DNA of 64,000 bases, taken from the NCBI GenBank assembly GCA_902607435.1, contig CACLJX010000002.1, positions 1-64,000 of the forward strand, written 5' to 3'. Origin of the DNA: an uncultured Alphaproteobacteria bacterium. Lineage in GTDB: Bacteria; Pseudomonadota; Alphaproteobacteria; HIMB59; GCA-002718135. Under the pieces are notes generated by a model. That model was given only the letters and a program-made list of their open reading frames with translations, was not told the origin of the DNA and made no database searches. Position numbers and translations under genes: made by a program. Of this stretch, positions 43,781 through 53,128 are shown piece after piece. Positions within the stretch are counted from its first letter, which is position 1, and every line of letters starts with the position of its first letter.

Positions 43781-45256
43781 ATGAAAAAAAGTATTTATAA
43801 TCTAATTAATAAATCACCTTTTCTTTATGATTATGAGTTAATTCAAAAATCTGAGAAAAAAACTTTTGAAAAAACTAAAAGTTTTGTGATTATGCAAAAA
43901 GCTGCAAAAAAATGTTATTTTTTTATAAAGAAGAATTTTAAATTTCAAAAAATTTTAATTCTTTGTGGTCCAGGCAATAATGGGGGGGATGGAGTAATAA
44001 TTGCTAATCATTTCATAAATGATAAAAATTCAGTTGATATTTTATATCCTTTCGGTGAGCCTATAACAACTGATGCAATAAAAGCATTATCTTTATTGTC
44101 AAAAAAAGATTGTATAAAGAAAAAAGTAAATTTTAATGATTATGATTTAATCATTGATGCCCTTTATGGAATTGGGTTTAATAAAAAATTTGATATTAAA
44201 AAAACTTCATTAATCAAACAGATTAATTCTTCTAAAGGTAAAATTATTTCAATTGATATACCTTCTGGAGTTTATATTAATAATGGTCAAATTAGCAGTA
44301 CTGCAATTGAAGCCAAGCATACTTTAAGCTTACATCGTTTTAAGCCCGGTCAGTGGCTACTTCCTGGCAAAAAATATTGTGGCAATAATATTTTATTAAA
44401 CATAGGATTGGAAAATTTTGATAACGAATCCAATGTAAAATTAAATTTAGTTCATGCATTGCCTAAACCAACTTTATTTGATCACAAATATTCACGAGGT
44501 AGTTGCTTTGTTGTAGCAGGAAGAAATTTTGTTGGAGCAACTAAACTCGCATGTTTATCAGCTAGTCAATCTATTTTAAGAGGAGGATCTGGTTTATGTA
44601 AACTTTTAGTACACATTTCACAAAAAAATTTTTTTAAAAAACATATTATGGAAGAAATGATTTTGTCATATAATAATATAAATGATTTTAAAAAAATTAT
44701 TAATGAACAACAATGTGATGCATTAGTATACGGATGTGGTATTGATAATAGTTTAGATAACAAAGCAATTCTTAAATATCTACTCCTACAACCCAAAAAT
44801 TTAGTTTTAGATGCTGTTGTTTTTACAATGATACAAGAAAGTAGAAATGAGTTTTTTAAAATTTTACAGTCTCGTATTGCGAAAACAGTTATGACTCCAC
44901 ACATAGGCGAATTTAAAAGAGTGTACCCATTAAATAACCTTAAAATAAATGCATGCATCAAAGCAGCAATAGAAAGTAATACAGTTATAGTTTTGAAGGG
45001 AAATGATACAATAATAGGATCTAAAGATGGGAAAGCTTATGTTAATGCTTATACATCTCCTTATTTAGCTACAGCAGGATCGGGTGATGTTTTAGCTGGT
45101 CTGATCGGAAGTTTTTTATCACAAGGATTAGAAGCAATAGACGCAGCAAGACTTGGTTGCTATATCCATTCACAATGTGGAATAAATTTAGGATTAGGAC
45201 TAATAGCTAGTGATTTGATAAAAGAAATACCAAATGTAATGAAAAAAATGAACTAG
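43781..45256 (+). CDS. nnr: Bifunctional NAD(P)H-hydrate epimerase / ADP-dependent dehydratase
   Basis: Repairs hydrated NADH and NADPH. The 491-residue protein has an N-terminal epimerase domain (YjeF_N: ILCGPGNNGGDG at 60-71, then IIDALYGIGF) and a C-terminal ribokinase-like dehydratase domain with the late MTPHIGEFKR, VLKGNDTIIG and TAGSGDVLAGLIGSFLSQG blocks, where the Asp of GSGD is catalytic. Domain order and length match E. coli Nnr. It stands alone after dusA (divergent, 117 bases apart). Confidence 0.94.
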   Translation: MKKSIYNLINKSPFLYDYELIQKSEKKTFEKTKSFVIMQKAAKKCYFFIKKNFKFQKILILCGPGNNGGDGVIIANHFINDKNSVDILYPFGEPITTDAIKALSLLSKKDCIKKKVNFNDYDLIIDALYGIGFNKKFDIKKTSLIKQINSSKGKIISIDIPSGVYINNGQISSTAIEAKHTLSLHRFKPGQWLLPGKKYCGNNILLNIGLENFDNESNVKLNLVHALPKPTLFDHKYSRGSCFVVAGRNFVGATKLACLSASQSILRGGSGLCKLLVHISQKNFFKKHIMEEMILSYNNINDFKKIINEQQCDALVYGCGIDNSLDNKAILKYLLLQPKNLVLDAVVFTMIQESRNEFFKILQSRIAKTVMTPHIGEFKRVYPLNNLKINACIKAAIESNTVIVLKGNDTIIGSKDGKAYVNAYTSPYLATAGSGDVLAGLIGSFLSQGLEAIDAARLGCYIHSQCGINLGLGLIASDLIKEIPNVMKKMN

Positions 45257-45404
45257 ATTTTGTGGTGAATAAACGTTTCTTTAAATAAGAACTGTTAAAA
45301 TTTTTTCAAAAGATAAGCTTGTTTTTTCTATATGATATTATTATGATATTATTATTATTGGTTTTAATATAAACTGCGCTTATGATGATATTCAGAAATA
45401 CAAT

Positions 45405-47087
45405 ATGCTTTTAATTAACCCCGCAAGTGAAAAATTTGGGGGTTTTCTTTCTAGATATGTTCCTGTAGGCATTCCTACATCTCTTGGTTATGTCGCTGCA
45501 TATCTTGAGAAACACAATATTCGTTGTAATGTTCTTGATGAAGAAATTATTGATATTACTCCAAGTATTTTGAGAGACAAGATAGAAGGTTTAGAAAAAC
45601 CATATATATTTGGTATCAGTTGTTTGACTGCTCATGTTGGTCGTGGTTATCAAATAGCAAAGATGATTAAAAGTGAGTTTCCTGATTCAACTGTTGTTTT
45701 CGGGGGTCTTCATCCAAGCTCACTACCTGAAGAAGCTCTAGCAACCGGATACTGTGACTATGTAGTAAGAGGAGAGGGCGAAGAGATAACACTTAAGCTT
45801 TGCCAAGCCTTACGTGGCAAAGGAGATGCAACACAATTACTTGGCTTATCTTTTATTAAAGAAGGTATGATTATAAATAATCCTGAAGCACCTCTTATTC
45901 CTGACATTAATACAATTCCACCATACCCATACCATCTTTTTAATCATCCTAAATATGATATGGGTTTTTTAACGAGTTCCCGTGGTTGTCCTTATCGTTG
46001 TTCTTATTGTAGTCAACGTTTACTTACTGGCACAACATACCGCTATAAGTCTGCCGACTATATTGTTAAGGAACTTGATACTGTTGTAAACAAATTTGGT
46101 CAAAAAGCTGTTGTTTTTTATGATGATAATTTTTGCCTTAAATCTAGGCGTGTTCATGAACTGTGTGATAAAATCATTGAACGTGGTTTGCATAAAAAAG
46201 TTAAGCTATCTGTTCAAACACGTGCAGATAATGTAGTTATAAATGGAGGAGAAGATTTGGTTCGTCATATGGCTGAAGCAGGTTTTACCCATATGGGTTT
46301 TGGTCTTGAAACAGGGGTCCAACGTCTTGCAGACTTATCACGTAAGGATGAAACTGTGCAAATTCACTTTGATGCTTTGGACCTTTGTAACAAATATGGA
46401 ATGGATGTTTCTTTCTTTATGATTTTTGGTTTTCCTACGGAAACTGCTGCTGATAGATTAGAAACATTTAAATTAGTTCGCAACTCAACTGCTGTCGCTA
46501 CTAAATATAACAACATGATCCCGTACCCCGGGACACCAATTTATAATGAGTTAAAAAACAGTGGCAGGGTTGTTGTAACTGAAAACTGGGGAAACTTTAA
46601 CAGTGTGCTGGCAATGACAACCAGTATATTTGATAAAACACCATTGCCGTATGTACCTGAAACGTGTTCCGAGTGGGAACTAAAGCGAGATATTATTTTT
46701 TATAATTTAAAGTCTTTTGTAAACTGGAAATCATTGGCCGGTATATTTGGTCACACAAAGGGCATAGGTTGGTTTATGTTGCCACATGGTTGGTGGTATA
46801 AACCAAGAGAAGTTTGGGAAATAGCAAAGATTGGCATGTATCTTCTTACAAATATAATATTAACATTACTTCCTTTGTGGTTGACTGAGCCATTTATGTG
46901 CTGGTTAAATCCTAATCTCAAAAAACGTCAACGTGTTAAAAATTATGATCCTTCCACATATGTAGAGATAGATTGGGATCGTATGGACGTTCGTAACAAA
47001 GCAGTGTTACTAAAAAAAGCAAGAGATGAATTTAAAGAAAGTGGCACTTTCAATGTTACAGTTAAAGAAAATAAAATTGCAAGTTAG
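45405..47087 (+). CDS. B12-binding radical SAM protein
   Basis: A 560-residue protein: an N-terminal cobalamin-binding-type Rossmann domain (about 1-150; GISCLTAHVGRGYQIA, FGGLHPSSLPEE), a radical SAM barrel with the cluster motif GCPYRCSYC (cysteines near 194, 198 and 201), and a long C-terminal part with hydrophobic stretches near 425-500. The N-domain lacks an obvious DxHxxG, so B12 may not bind through histidine. Arginine is mostly CGT here, against AGA in the neighbours, and the gene is visibly less AT-rich: signs of transfer. Relatives act in lipid, hopanoid or bacteriochlorophyll modification. The reaction is unknown. Confidence 0.8.
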   Translation: MLLINPASEKFGGFLSRYVPVGIPTSLGYVAAYLEKHNIRCNVLDEEIIDITPSILRDKIEGLEKPYIFGISCLTAHVGRGYQIAKMIKSEFPDSTVVFGGLHPSSLPEEALATGYCDYVVRGEGEEITLKLCQALRGKGDATQLLGLSFIKEGMIINNPEAPLIPDINTIPPYPYHLFNHPKYDMGFLTSSRGCPYRCSYCSQRLLTGTTYRYKSADYIVKELDTVVNKFGQKAVVFYDDNFCLKSRRVHELCDKIIERGLHKKVKLSVQTRADNVVINGGEDLVRHMAEAGFTHMGFGLETGVQRLADLSRKDETVQIHFDALDLCNKYGMDVSFFMIFGFPTETAADRLETFKLVRNSTAVATKYNNMIPYPGTPIYNELKNSGRVVVTENWGNFNSVLAMTTSIFDKTPLPYVPETCSEWELKRDIIFYNLKSFVNWKSLAGIFGHTKGIGWFMLPHGWWYKPREVWEIAKIGMYLLTNIILTLLPLWLTEPFMCWLNPNLKKRQRVKNYDPSTYVEIDWDRMDVRNKAVLLKKARDEFKESGTFNVTVKENKIAS

Positions 47088-47109
47088 TTATTAACTTTCT
47101 AATATTTTT

Positions 47110-47580
47110 TTATAAAGATTTTAGAGATTTAAAAATATAATATACTATATTTAATAGCATGCTTTTTATATTTTTATGTTTGATAATATCATTATTTATT
47201 TCTATTTGTTTGGATGAAACAAATCTTTTTAATCTTAAATCCAATATTTTTTCAATAGTATATATATTCAAATAATCTTTTTTTTTGATGATCTTATGAG
47301 TATAAAAATCAAGTAAAATTTTTGTCCTAGGAGAGGTTTGTATCATGTTTGAAATATGGTATATTACCCAAAATATTAAGGAATTTAGTAGTAAAACAGT
47401 TAATATTACTTTTATATCAAATAGATAAAACATAATAATTATTGAAAATATATTGTTAATAGTAAACGCAATAATCTCAGCTATTCTAAATGGAAAATAC
47501 ATTTTTTGTTTAAAAGCAAAATAACTTATTTTTAAAATAAACAAAAAAGAAATTACATTTATAAAAAAAAATAATAACAT
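47110..47580 (-). CDS. Small membrane protein with winged-helix-like C-terminus (paralogue A)
   Basis: A 156-residue protein I do not recognise. Three hydrophobic segments (about 2-22, 32-53 and 56-77) are followed by a basic helical part (about 85-150) with the helix pattern of a winged helix (TKILLDFY, YTIEKILDLRLKRF, then a short beta-like turn). The C-terminus ends in another hydrophobic/basic helix. The same plan occurs in the next gene upstream, so the two look like diverged copies. One base separates them. They lie between a radical SAM gene and a GT2 gene. Confidence 0.55.
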   Translation of the reverse strand: MLLFFFINVISFLFILKISYFAFKQKMYFPFRIAEIIAFTINNIFSIIIMFYLFDIKVILTVLLLNSLIFWVIYHISNMIQTSPRTKILLDFYTHKIIKKKDYLNIYTIEKILDLRLKRFVSSKQIEINNDIIKHKNIKSMLLNIVYYIFKSLKSL

Positions 47581-47581
47581 T

Positions 47582-47974
47582 TTAACCCTCTGATTTTAAT
47601 CCAAGAAACTTTTTTATAAAAATAAATATTTTACAAAAAATCACACCATTATTAGTTAATAAAATAGAATCGTTTTGCATTACAATAAGCTTATCCTTTA
47701 TTAGAATTTTTATTCTTTCTTCTATTATTTTTTGATCTTCAAGATAGGTTAGAATTTTTTTTCTTTCACAAGAATTATTTTTTTTTAAATAATTAATAAT
47801 GTCATAACTTGGACTATTGATGAATCTTATTCCAATAACAAGAGTATAACTAATAAAAAAAAGGAAATTCATGATTAAACAAAGGAAATTATAGGGTTGG
47901 TTAAAATTTAAAAAATTGAGTTTTAATGAAATTAAAATAAATATAAATAAAATGAATTTTAGTAATTTTAACAT
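47582..47974 (-). CDS. Small membrane protein with winged-helix-like C-terminus (paralogue B)
   Basis: A 130-residue protein with two hydrophobic segments (about 3-22 and 28-50) and a C-terminal region about 57-122 that reads like a winged helix: YDIINYLKKNN (helix 1), KKILTYLED (helix 2), IIEERIKILIKDKLI (recognition helix), then VMQNDSILLTNNG, the typical wing ending in xLTxxG. No DNA-binding role is shown; a membrane-tethered regulator or a protein-protein adaptor are both possible. Next to paralogue A and downstream of the GT2 gene on the same strand. Confidence 0.55.
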   Translation of the reverse strand: MLKLLKFILFIFILISLKLNFLNFNQPYNFLCLIMNFLFFISYTLVIGIRFINSPSYDIINYLKKNNSCERKKILTYLEDQKIIEERIKILIKDKLIVMQNDSILLTNNGVIFCKIFIFIKKFLGLKSEG

Positions 47975-48058
47975 ATGTGAATTTATTTATTGATGTAAAA
48001 AAAAGATTTGAAAATATTACAAATAAAAAAACAAATAGTATATTAGCAAAGAAATACA

Positions 48059-48781
48059 TTAATTACTTTTTTTTAAAAAAAATTTAATAATAAACAATCT
48101 TGTTATTGAAAAAAATACATAAATGCTATTTTTTATTTTAAATGCCTTTGATTCACCTTTGGTTCTGTCATTAAGTGTTGTTGGTATACATACATAAATC
48201 AAGTTTTTAGTTTTAAAAAGCTTCAGTAAAACTTCAATTTGCCAAGTAAAACTGTTTGTATAAATATCTATATCTTTTAAAATTGAGCTTTTGTAAACTC
48301 CTAAACCATTATAGTAAGGAAGCTTTAATCCAAATATAAAATTCAGAAAAGGAGTATAAAATTTCGTAAAATAATTTCTAAGGAATGTTCTTACCTCAAG
48401 ATTAGAATAGTAGGTTAATACTAAATCATACCTATCACTCATATTGATTAATTTTTTTATCTCAGAGCTTTGATGACAATTGTCTCCAGGTAAAAACATG
48501 ATTTTATCTAATTTAGCTTCAAGCAGACCTTTTTTGATTGCCCCACCTAATCCAATATTTTTTATATTTTTTACAATTTTGATATTTTTCTTTTTTCTTT
48601 TTAAATTTTCAGCAATTTGAAAAGTTTGATCTGTGCTACCATCATCAACAATTATAATTTCGTATTCTTTTCTAGATGACTGATTTACAGCAGTAAAAAT
48701 TTCATTGACTGTATTTTCAATATTATTTTTCTCATTATAGCATGGAACAATAAAGGAGATAGAGTTGTTATTTGATGTCAT
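48059..48781 (-). CDS. Glycosyltransferase family 2 (dolichol-phosphate mannosyltransferase-like)
   Basis: A 240-residue GT-A enzyme. It opens SFIVPCYNEKNNIENTVNEI (about 9-28) with VDDGSTDQT (45-53), the UDP/GDP-binding start of GT2, then NIGLGGAIKKG and LPGDNCH, where the DxD-equivalent acidic residue lies. The C-terminal part holds basic and aromatic stretches but no clear membrane anchor. It resembles polyprenyl-phosphate sugar transferases that make lipid-linked sugars. It leads the minus-strand set with the two small membrane/winged-helix proteins, and a functional link is plausible but untested. Confidence 0.8.
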   Translation of the reverse strand: MTSNNNSISFIVPCYNEKNNIENTVNEIFTAVNQSSRKEYEIIIVDDGSTDQTFQIAENLKRKKKNIKIVKNIKNIGLGGAIKKGLLEAKLDKIMFLPGDNCHQSSEIKKLINMSDRYDLVLTYYSNLEVRTFLRNYFTKFYTPFLNFIFGLKLPYYNGLGVYKSSILKDIDIYTNSFTWQIEVLLKLFKTKNLIYVCIPTTLNDRTKGESKAFKIKNSIYVFFSITRLFIIKFFLKKSN

Positions 48782-48939
48782 TTTATCAACTTGTTTTATT
48801 ATTTATAAAGATGTAAACAACTAAAAAAACTAAATTTCACAAAGTTTTTGATTCAATATTTGTAAAATTTAGTGTTTTAGCTTAGAATTTTTTAATAGTA
48901 TAATAAATTGAAAAAGCAATAACTTACTTAGTTTTTACA

Positions 48940-50463
48940 GTGAAAAATAAAATCTTATCTTTCCAGAATTTAATTAAAATTTCAAAATTAAAGCGTAATC
49001 AAAATAAAAAAATTGTTTTGTGTCATGGCGTTTTTGATCTTTTGCATATTGGTCATATTAAGCACTTTGAAGAAGCAAAAAATTTCGGCGATGTATTAAT
49101 AGTTACTATTACCCCAGATAATTTTATTAATAAGGGACCTAATAGACCAGCATTTAATACTAACTTAAGACTCGAAGCTTTACAAGCTCTCGAATGCATT
49201 GATTATGTGTCTGTTAACAAATGGGCCACAGCAACACAAACTATAAAATCATTAAAACCGGATGTTTATTGTAAAGGGCCTGATTATAAAAAAAAAGATA
49301 ATGATATTACAAAAAAAATATATGAAGAAGAAAAAGCGATTAAATCTGTTAATGGTTCACTTAAGTTTACCAATGCAATAAATTTTAGTTCAAGTAACTT
49401 ACTTAATAATTTTATTAAAATTCATACAAATAAACAAAGAAGATATTTAAACTATATTACTAAAAAGTTTTCCTTCCATGATATAAAAAATTTAGTTTCT
49501 AAATTGTTTGCTATTAAAGTGCTAGTTATTGGAGAAACAATTTTAGATAAATATGTTTTTTGTGAAACTCTTGGCAAGTCTGGCAAAGAACCAATACTAG
49601 CTTTAAGAGAAATTAAAACTGAAACATATTATGGAGGTTCGATTGCAATTTCTAATCATTTGTCAAATTTTTGTAAATCAATAAAATTATTTACAATGAT
49701 CGGTCAAAAAAAAGAATATAAAAATGATATAATGAAAAATAAATCTAAAAATATATCAGTTAATTTTTTTTATAAGCGTAATTCTCCTACAATCGTAAAA
49801 GAAAGATTTGTAGATTTAATTAATAAAAATAAAATTTTAGGAGTATATAAAATCAATGATGAATTAATAAATATCAAACAACAAAAAGAAATCGAAACAC
49901 AACTTAATAAACTAAAAGGAAAAATTGATCATATTATTGTTGCAGACTATGGTCATGGTTTTATTTCAGAAAAAATAGCGAGAAATATAACTAAAATATG
50001 CAAGTCTATTTCATTAAGTGCGCAGTTGAATGCTGCTAATCTTGGAATGCATACTATTAATAAATATAAAAAAATAGAAACAGTGGTGATTAATGCAATG
50101 GAATTAAGACAAGAAATGAGAGACAGAAATTCTCCAATTAAAATATTAATGAAAAAATTAACTCACAGAATAAAAATAAAAAATTTAATAGTTACAACTG
50201 GACAAGATGGATCTATTTTGTACGATAAGATTAATAATAAATATATCGAATGTCCTGCCTTTGCATCTAGTGTAGTAGATAAAGTAGGAGCTGGAGATGC
50301 AATGTTAGCTATTGTATCAATAGCGTTAAATATTGGTATTGATAAACATTTATCTTTACTTTTAGGTTCATTAGCAGCAGCGCAGTCAGTTGAGTCTATG
50401 GGCAATAGTAGTTTTGTAGATAAAAATCAAATGATGAAAGCAATTGAATCTCTAATTAAATAG
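48940..50463 (+). CDS. Cytidylyltransferase-PfkB kinase fusion (HldE-like with reversed domain order)
   Basis: A 507-residue fusion. Residues about 20-150 are a nucleotidyltransferase with HGVFDLLHIGH (29-39; HxGH site) and RLEALQALECID, like the HldE C-domain. Residues about 180-507 are a PfkB/ribokinase-family kinase starting LVIGETILDKYVF, with YGGSIAISNHL and the catalytic GAGD near 451-454. E. coli HldE has kinase first, transferase second; here the order is reversed. It would phosphorylate a sugar at C1 and then activate it with CTP or ATP. The start is GTG. First gene of the plus-strand sugar island. Confidence 0.85.
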   Translation: MKNKILSFQNLIKISKLKRNQNKKIVLCHGVFDLLHIGHIKHFEEAKNFGDVLIVTITPDNFINKGPNRPAFNTNLRLEALQALECIDYVSVNKWATATQTIKSLKPDVYCKGPDYKKKDNDITKKIYEEEKAIKSVNGSLKFTNAINFSSSNLLNNFIKIHTNKQRRYLNYITKKFSFHDIKNLVSKLFAIKVLVIGETILDKYVFCETLGKSGKEPILALREIKTETYYGGSIAISNHLSNFCKSIKLFTMIGQKKEYKNDIMKNKSKNISVNFFYKRNSPTIVKERFVDLINKNKILGVYKINDELINIKQQKEIETQLNKLKGKIDHIIVADYGHGFISEKIARNITKICKSISLSAQLNAANLGMHTINKYKKIETVVINAMELRQEMRDRNSPIKILMKKLTHRIKIKNLIVTTGQDGSILYDKINNKYIECPAFASSVVDKVGAGDAMLAIVSIALNIGIDKHLSLLLGSLAAAQSVESMGNSSFVDKNQMMKAIESLIK

Positions 50464-50538
50464 TAAAATGGAAAATAATATTTTAAATATAGAATATGAA
50501 AAAATAATTACTATAAAAGGAGAAAGGTCTTTTTAATT

Positions 50539-50874
50539 GTGAATAGTTTTAAAAATTTTTCAAATACCCCAACAATAACTGTGGAAAAAAAATGGTCTCT
50601 TCTGGACAATGACTCTAAAATAGATCAAATAACCTTTCAAATTAATGCATTTAATAACAATAAATTGAATATTAAAGTTGTAAGTGCTGATAGCAAAGGT
50701 CAAGTAATTATTGCTCTTCATGAAAATATGCCTGCCAAAGAAAGAGGTATGTTTTTACTTGATTTAGAGAATTTTTTAAAAGAAAATATAGATTCTGGTA
50801 TAAATATTTGGTGCGAACCCATTGGAGACAAAAATAAATTAAGACAACTTAGAGGCATAGAAATAAACACTTAA
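50539..50874 (+). CDS. Unknown 111-residue protein paired with a radical SAM gene
   Basis: I do not recognise this protein. It has a mixed alpha/beta pattern with strands (QITFQINAF, KLNIKVVSAD, QVIIALHE) and an amphipathic helix (KERGMFLLDLENFLKEN), ending LRQLRGIEI. No cysteines other than one in IWCEP. The start is GTG, with a purine-rich AAAGGAGAAAGG 11 bases before. It ends four bases before the radical SAM gene and both are preceded by the sugar-activating gene, so it may be a partner or carrier for one of them. That role is inference. Confidence 0.6.
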   Translation: MNSFKNFSNTPTITVEKKWSLLDNDSKIDQITFQINAFNNNKLNIKVVSADSKGQVIIALHENMPAKERGMFLLDLENFLKENIDSGINIWCEPIGDKNKLRQLRGIEINT

Positions 50875-50878
50875 AAAA

Positions 50879-52051
50879 ATGGAAAATGTAATTTTAAATA
50901 ATATAGAAAATAAAGACTCTTTAATAAGAACAAATGAAGGAGATTTAATTTTAGATTCTCATAAATTATCTTATCATTATGAAAGAGTAGAAGCTTGGGA
51001 AAATGGTGAAAAAATTGCTCCAGTAAGTGTAGATATGGCTCTTACTCGTGCATGTGGTGCAATGTGCTCATTTTGTTATGCTATGGTTCAAGAGCCTCAG
51101 GAAAGAGCAAGCATTAAAATTAAGGAGGCATTAGACTTAGCAGATGATTTTGCTAAAATTGGTGTTAAAGCTGTATCATTAATATCTGATGGCGAAAGTA
51201 CATTATCTAAATGTTATGTCCCCTTTATCCAACATTTATCAAATTTAGGTATTGATGTCGGAAATGCAACAAATGGATGGGAATGGGGACCAGAAAAAAT
51301 TGAATCTGTCTTACCCCACTTAACATGGGTCAGATTTACGGTGGGTGCTGGAACACCAGAAAGTTATTCAAAAATTATGTTTAAAGGTTCTGAGTACACG
51401 CATGTGTTCGACAAAGCAATGTCGAATATAAAGTATGCAGTTAATTTAAAAAAGAAAAATAAATTATCATCTACTTTGGGAATTCAAATGGTTCTTATGC
51501 CAGAATTTAAAGATGAAATTATTCCTTTTGCAAAATTAGCTCTGGAACTTGGAGTTGATTATGGCATTATAAAGCATTGTTCGGATGACGAATTTGGGAC
51601 TTTAGGAGTAGATTATAGCAAATATGAAGATATGTATGGTTTGTTAACAGAAGCTGAAAATTTAAGTAATGAGCAAACTAAAATCATTGTAAAATGGAAT
51701 AAGATAAAAGATAAAGGAATGCCTTCTTATAAAAGATTTTATGGACCTCAATTCTTGCTTCAAATTAGCGGTAGTGGATTAGTCGCACCTTCTGGTATGT
51801 TTTTTAATGCCAGATATTCTAAATTTCACATAGGAAATTTTGTTGATGAAAGATTTATAGATATTTTTAAATCTGATAGATATTCTAGAATAATGAATTA
51901 TCTTGCTTCTCCAAACTTTGATGCTCGATATATGATGGGCACGTTACCAATACAATACTATGTAAGCACAGCATTAGATAATCATGCGAAAGGAATAAAA
52001 AAAATAAAACCAAGAAATGAAAATAAGCCTTTGCACGTTAATTTTATATAG
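50879..52051 (+). CDS. Radical SAM enzyme, probably acting on a sugar intermediate
   Basis: A 390-residue radical SAM protein with the cluster motif TRACGAMCSFC (cysteines 59, 63 and 66), a GGE-like stretch read as ISDGEST near 100-106, and a TIM-barrel layout. Unlike MoaA or SPASM enzymes it lacks a second cysteine cluster at the C-terminus: cysteines after 66 are few. Position among sugar-nucleotide genes suggests epimerisation, dehydration or carbon-chain chemistry on a sugar. The substrate cannot be told. It follows the unknown 111-residue gene by four bases. Confidence 0.75.
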   Translation: MENVILNNIENKDSLIRTNEGDLILDSHKLSYHYERVEAWENGEKIAPVSVDMALTRACGAMCSFCYAMVQEPQERASIKIKEALDLADDFAKIGVKAVSLISDGESTLSKCYVPFIQHLSNLGIDVGNATNGWEWGPEKIESVLPHLTWVRFTVGAGTPESYSKIMFKGSEYTHVFDKAMSNIKYAVNLKKKNKLSSTLGIQMVLMPEFKDEIIPFAKLALELGVDYGIIKHCSDDEFGTLGVDYSKYEDMYGLLTEAENLSNEQTKIIVKWNKIKDKGMPSYKRFYGPQFLLQISGSGLVAPSGMFFNARYSKFHIGNFVDERFIDIFKSDRYSRIMNYLASPNFDARYMMGTLPIQYYVSTALDNHAKGIKKIKPRNENKPLHVNFI

Positions 52052-52168
52052 TTGAATCATATTATTATTTACTATTTTTTTTTATTTTATATAAATTCTA
52101 TATTACTTATAGAGAATAGTTCTTGACTTAAAAAAAATTTACAAAATGATACTTAATTATATTAAATA

Positions 52169-53122
52169 ATGAAAATATTAGTTACTGGAGCATGCGGGTA
52201 CCACGGTTCAAAGTTGGTTCCAATTTTATTAAATCAAAATCATAAAATTATTGCTGTAGATACACAGTGGTTTGGCAATTATTTAAAGAATCATAAAAAT
52301 CTTAAAATTATAAAAAAAAATATATTGGATTTAAAAAAACAAGATTTAAAAAACATAGATACCGTCATACATTTAGCTTCTATAGCCAATGATCCAATGG
52401 GAGATCTCAAACAAGAACTTACTTGGGAAATATCTTGTCTAGCGACAATGAAATTAATGGAAAATGCATTATCAAATAATGTTTCAAAAATCATATATTC
52501 TTCTTCAGCTTCAGTTTATGGTTTGAAAAAAGAAAGAAATGTTACAGAAGATTTGTCTTTAGAACCAATCTCAACATATAATAAAGCAAAAATGATAGCT
52601 GAAAGAACAATATTGTCATTTAAGGATTCTATTAATATATCAATTATTAGACCTGCAACAGTTTGTGGTCTTTCTCCAAGAATGAGATTTGATTTGAGTG
52701 TCAATATGCTAACTTATCAAGCTCTTAAGAATAAAAAAATTAATGTTTTTGGTGGTCAACAAATAAGACCTAACATTCACATTGACGATTTAATGAATGT
52801 ATATTTATTTTTTTTAAATAATGGTAGTAAATACAATGGAATTTTTAATGCTGGATTTGAAAATTTAAGTATTTTAAAAATTGCAAAAAAAATACAGAAA
52901 GTTGTGAATTCAAAAATTCATATTACAAAAAATGTCAATGACGTAAGAAGCTATAGAATTGACTCTACAAAGTTATTAAAACTAGGATTTTTACCAAAAA
53001 AAAATATTAACAATGCTATTAATGAAATTAATGATTATTATTTAAATAAAGTTGATAATGTAAAAATGAATTGTTTTTCTCTTGAATGGTTAAAAGCTCA
53101 ACAATCAAAATTATTGCAATAA
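52169..53122 (+). CDS. NAD-dependent sugar-nucleotide epimerase/dehydratase
   Basis: A 317-residue extended SDR. The Rossmann loop is TGACGYHGSKL (6-16), a variant of TGxxGxxG. The catalytic pair is Y137 and K141 in STYNKAK, preceded by the SSSASVYG strand (about 111-118). IRPATVCG and HIDDLMNVY (around 158 and 207) are usual for sugar-nucleotide epimerases. First gene of a tight run (gaps of 8 bases or less, some overlaps) to 60028. The 117 bases upstream probably hold a promoter; none is clear. Substrate unknown. Confidence 0.85.
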   Translation: MKILVTGACGYHGSKLVPILLNQNHKIIAVDTQWFGNYLKNHKNLKIIKKNILDLKKQDLKNIDTVIHLASIANDPMGDLKQELTWEISCLATMKLMENALSNNVSKIIYSSSASVYGLKKERNVTEDLSLEPISTYNKAKMIAERTILSFKDSINISIIRPATVCGLSPRMRFDLSVNMLTYQALKNKKINVFGGQQIRPNIHIDDLMNVYLFFLNNGSKYNGIFNAGFENLSILKIAKKIQKVVNSKIHITKNVNDVRSYRIDSTKLLKLGFLPKKNINNAINEINDYYLNKVDNVKMNCFSLEWLKAQQSKLLQ

Positions 53123-53128
53123 ACTGTA

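Noticed and set aside
44566-44961. 131-residue frame on the minus strand
   Set aside because: Antisense to the well-supported nnr gene, with no motif and no ribosome binding site.
45335-45365. Repeated ATGATATTATT units before the radical SAM gene
   Set aside because: Short low-complexity A/T sequence; not a defined repeat family or binding site.
50468-50536. 22-codon frame between the kinase fusion and the 111-residue gene
   Set aside because: Too short to support. It covers the purine-rich ribosome binding site of the next gene, so a leader peptide is possible but nothing shows it.
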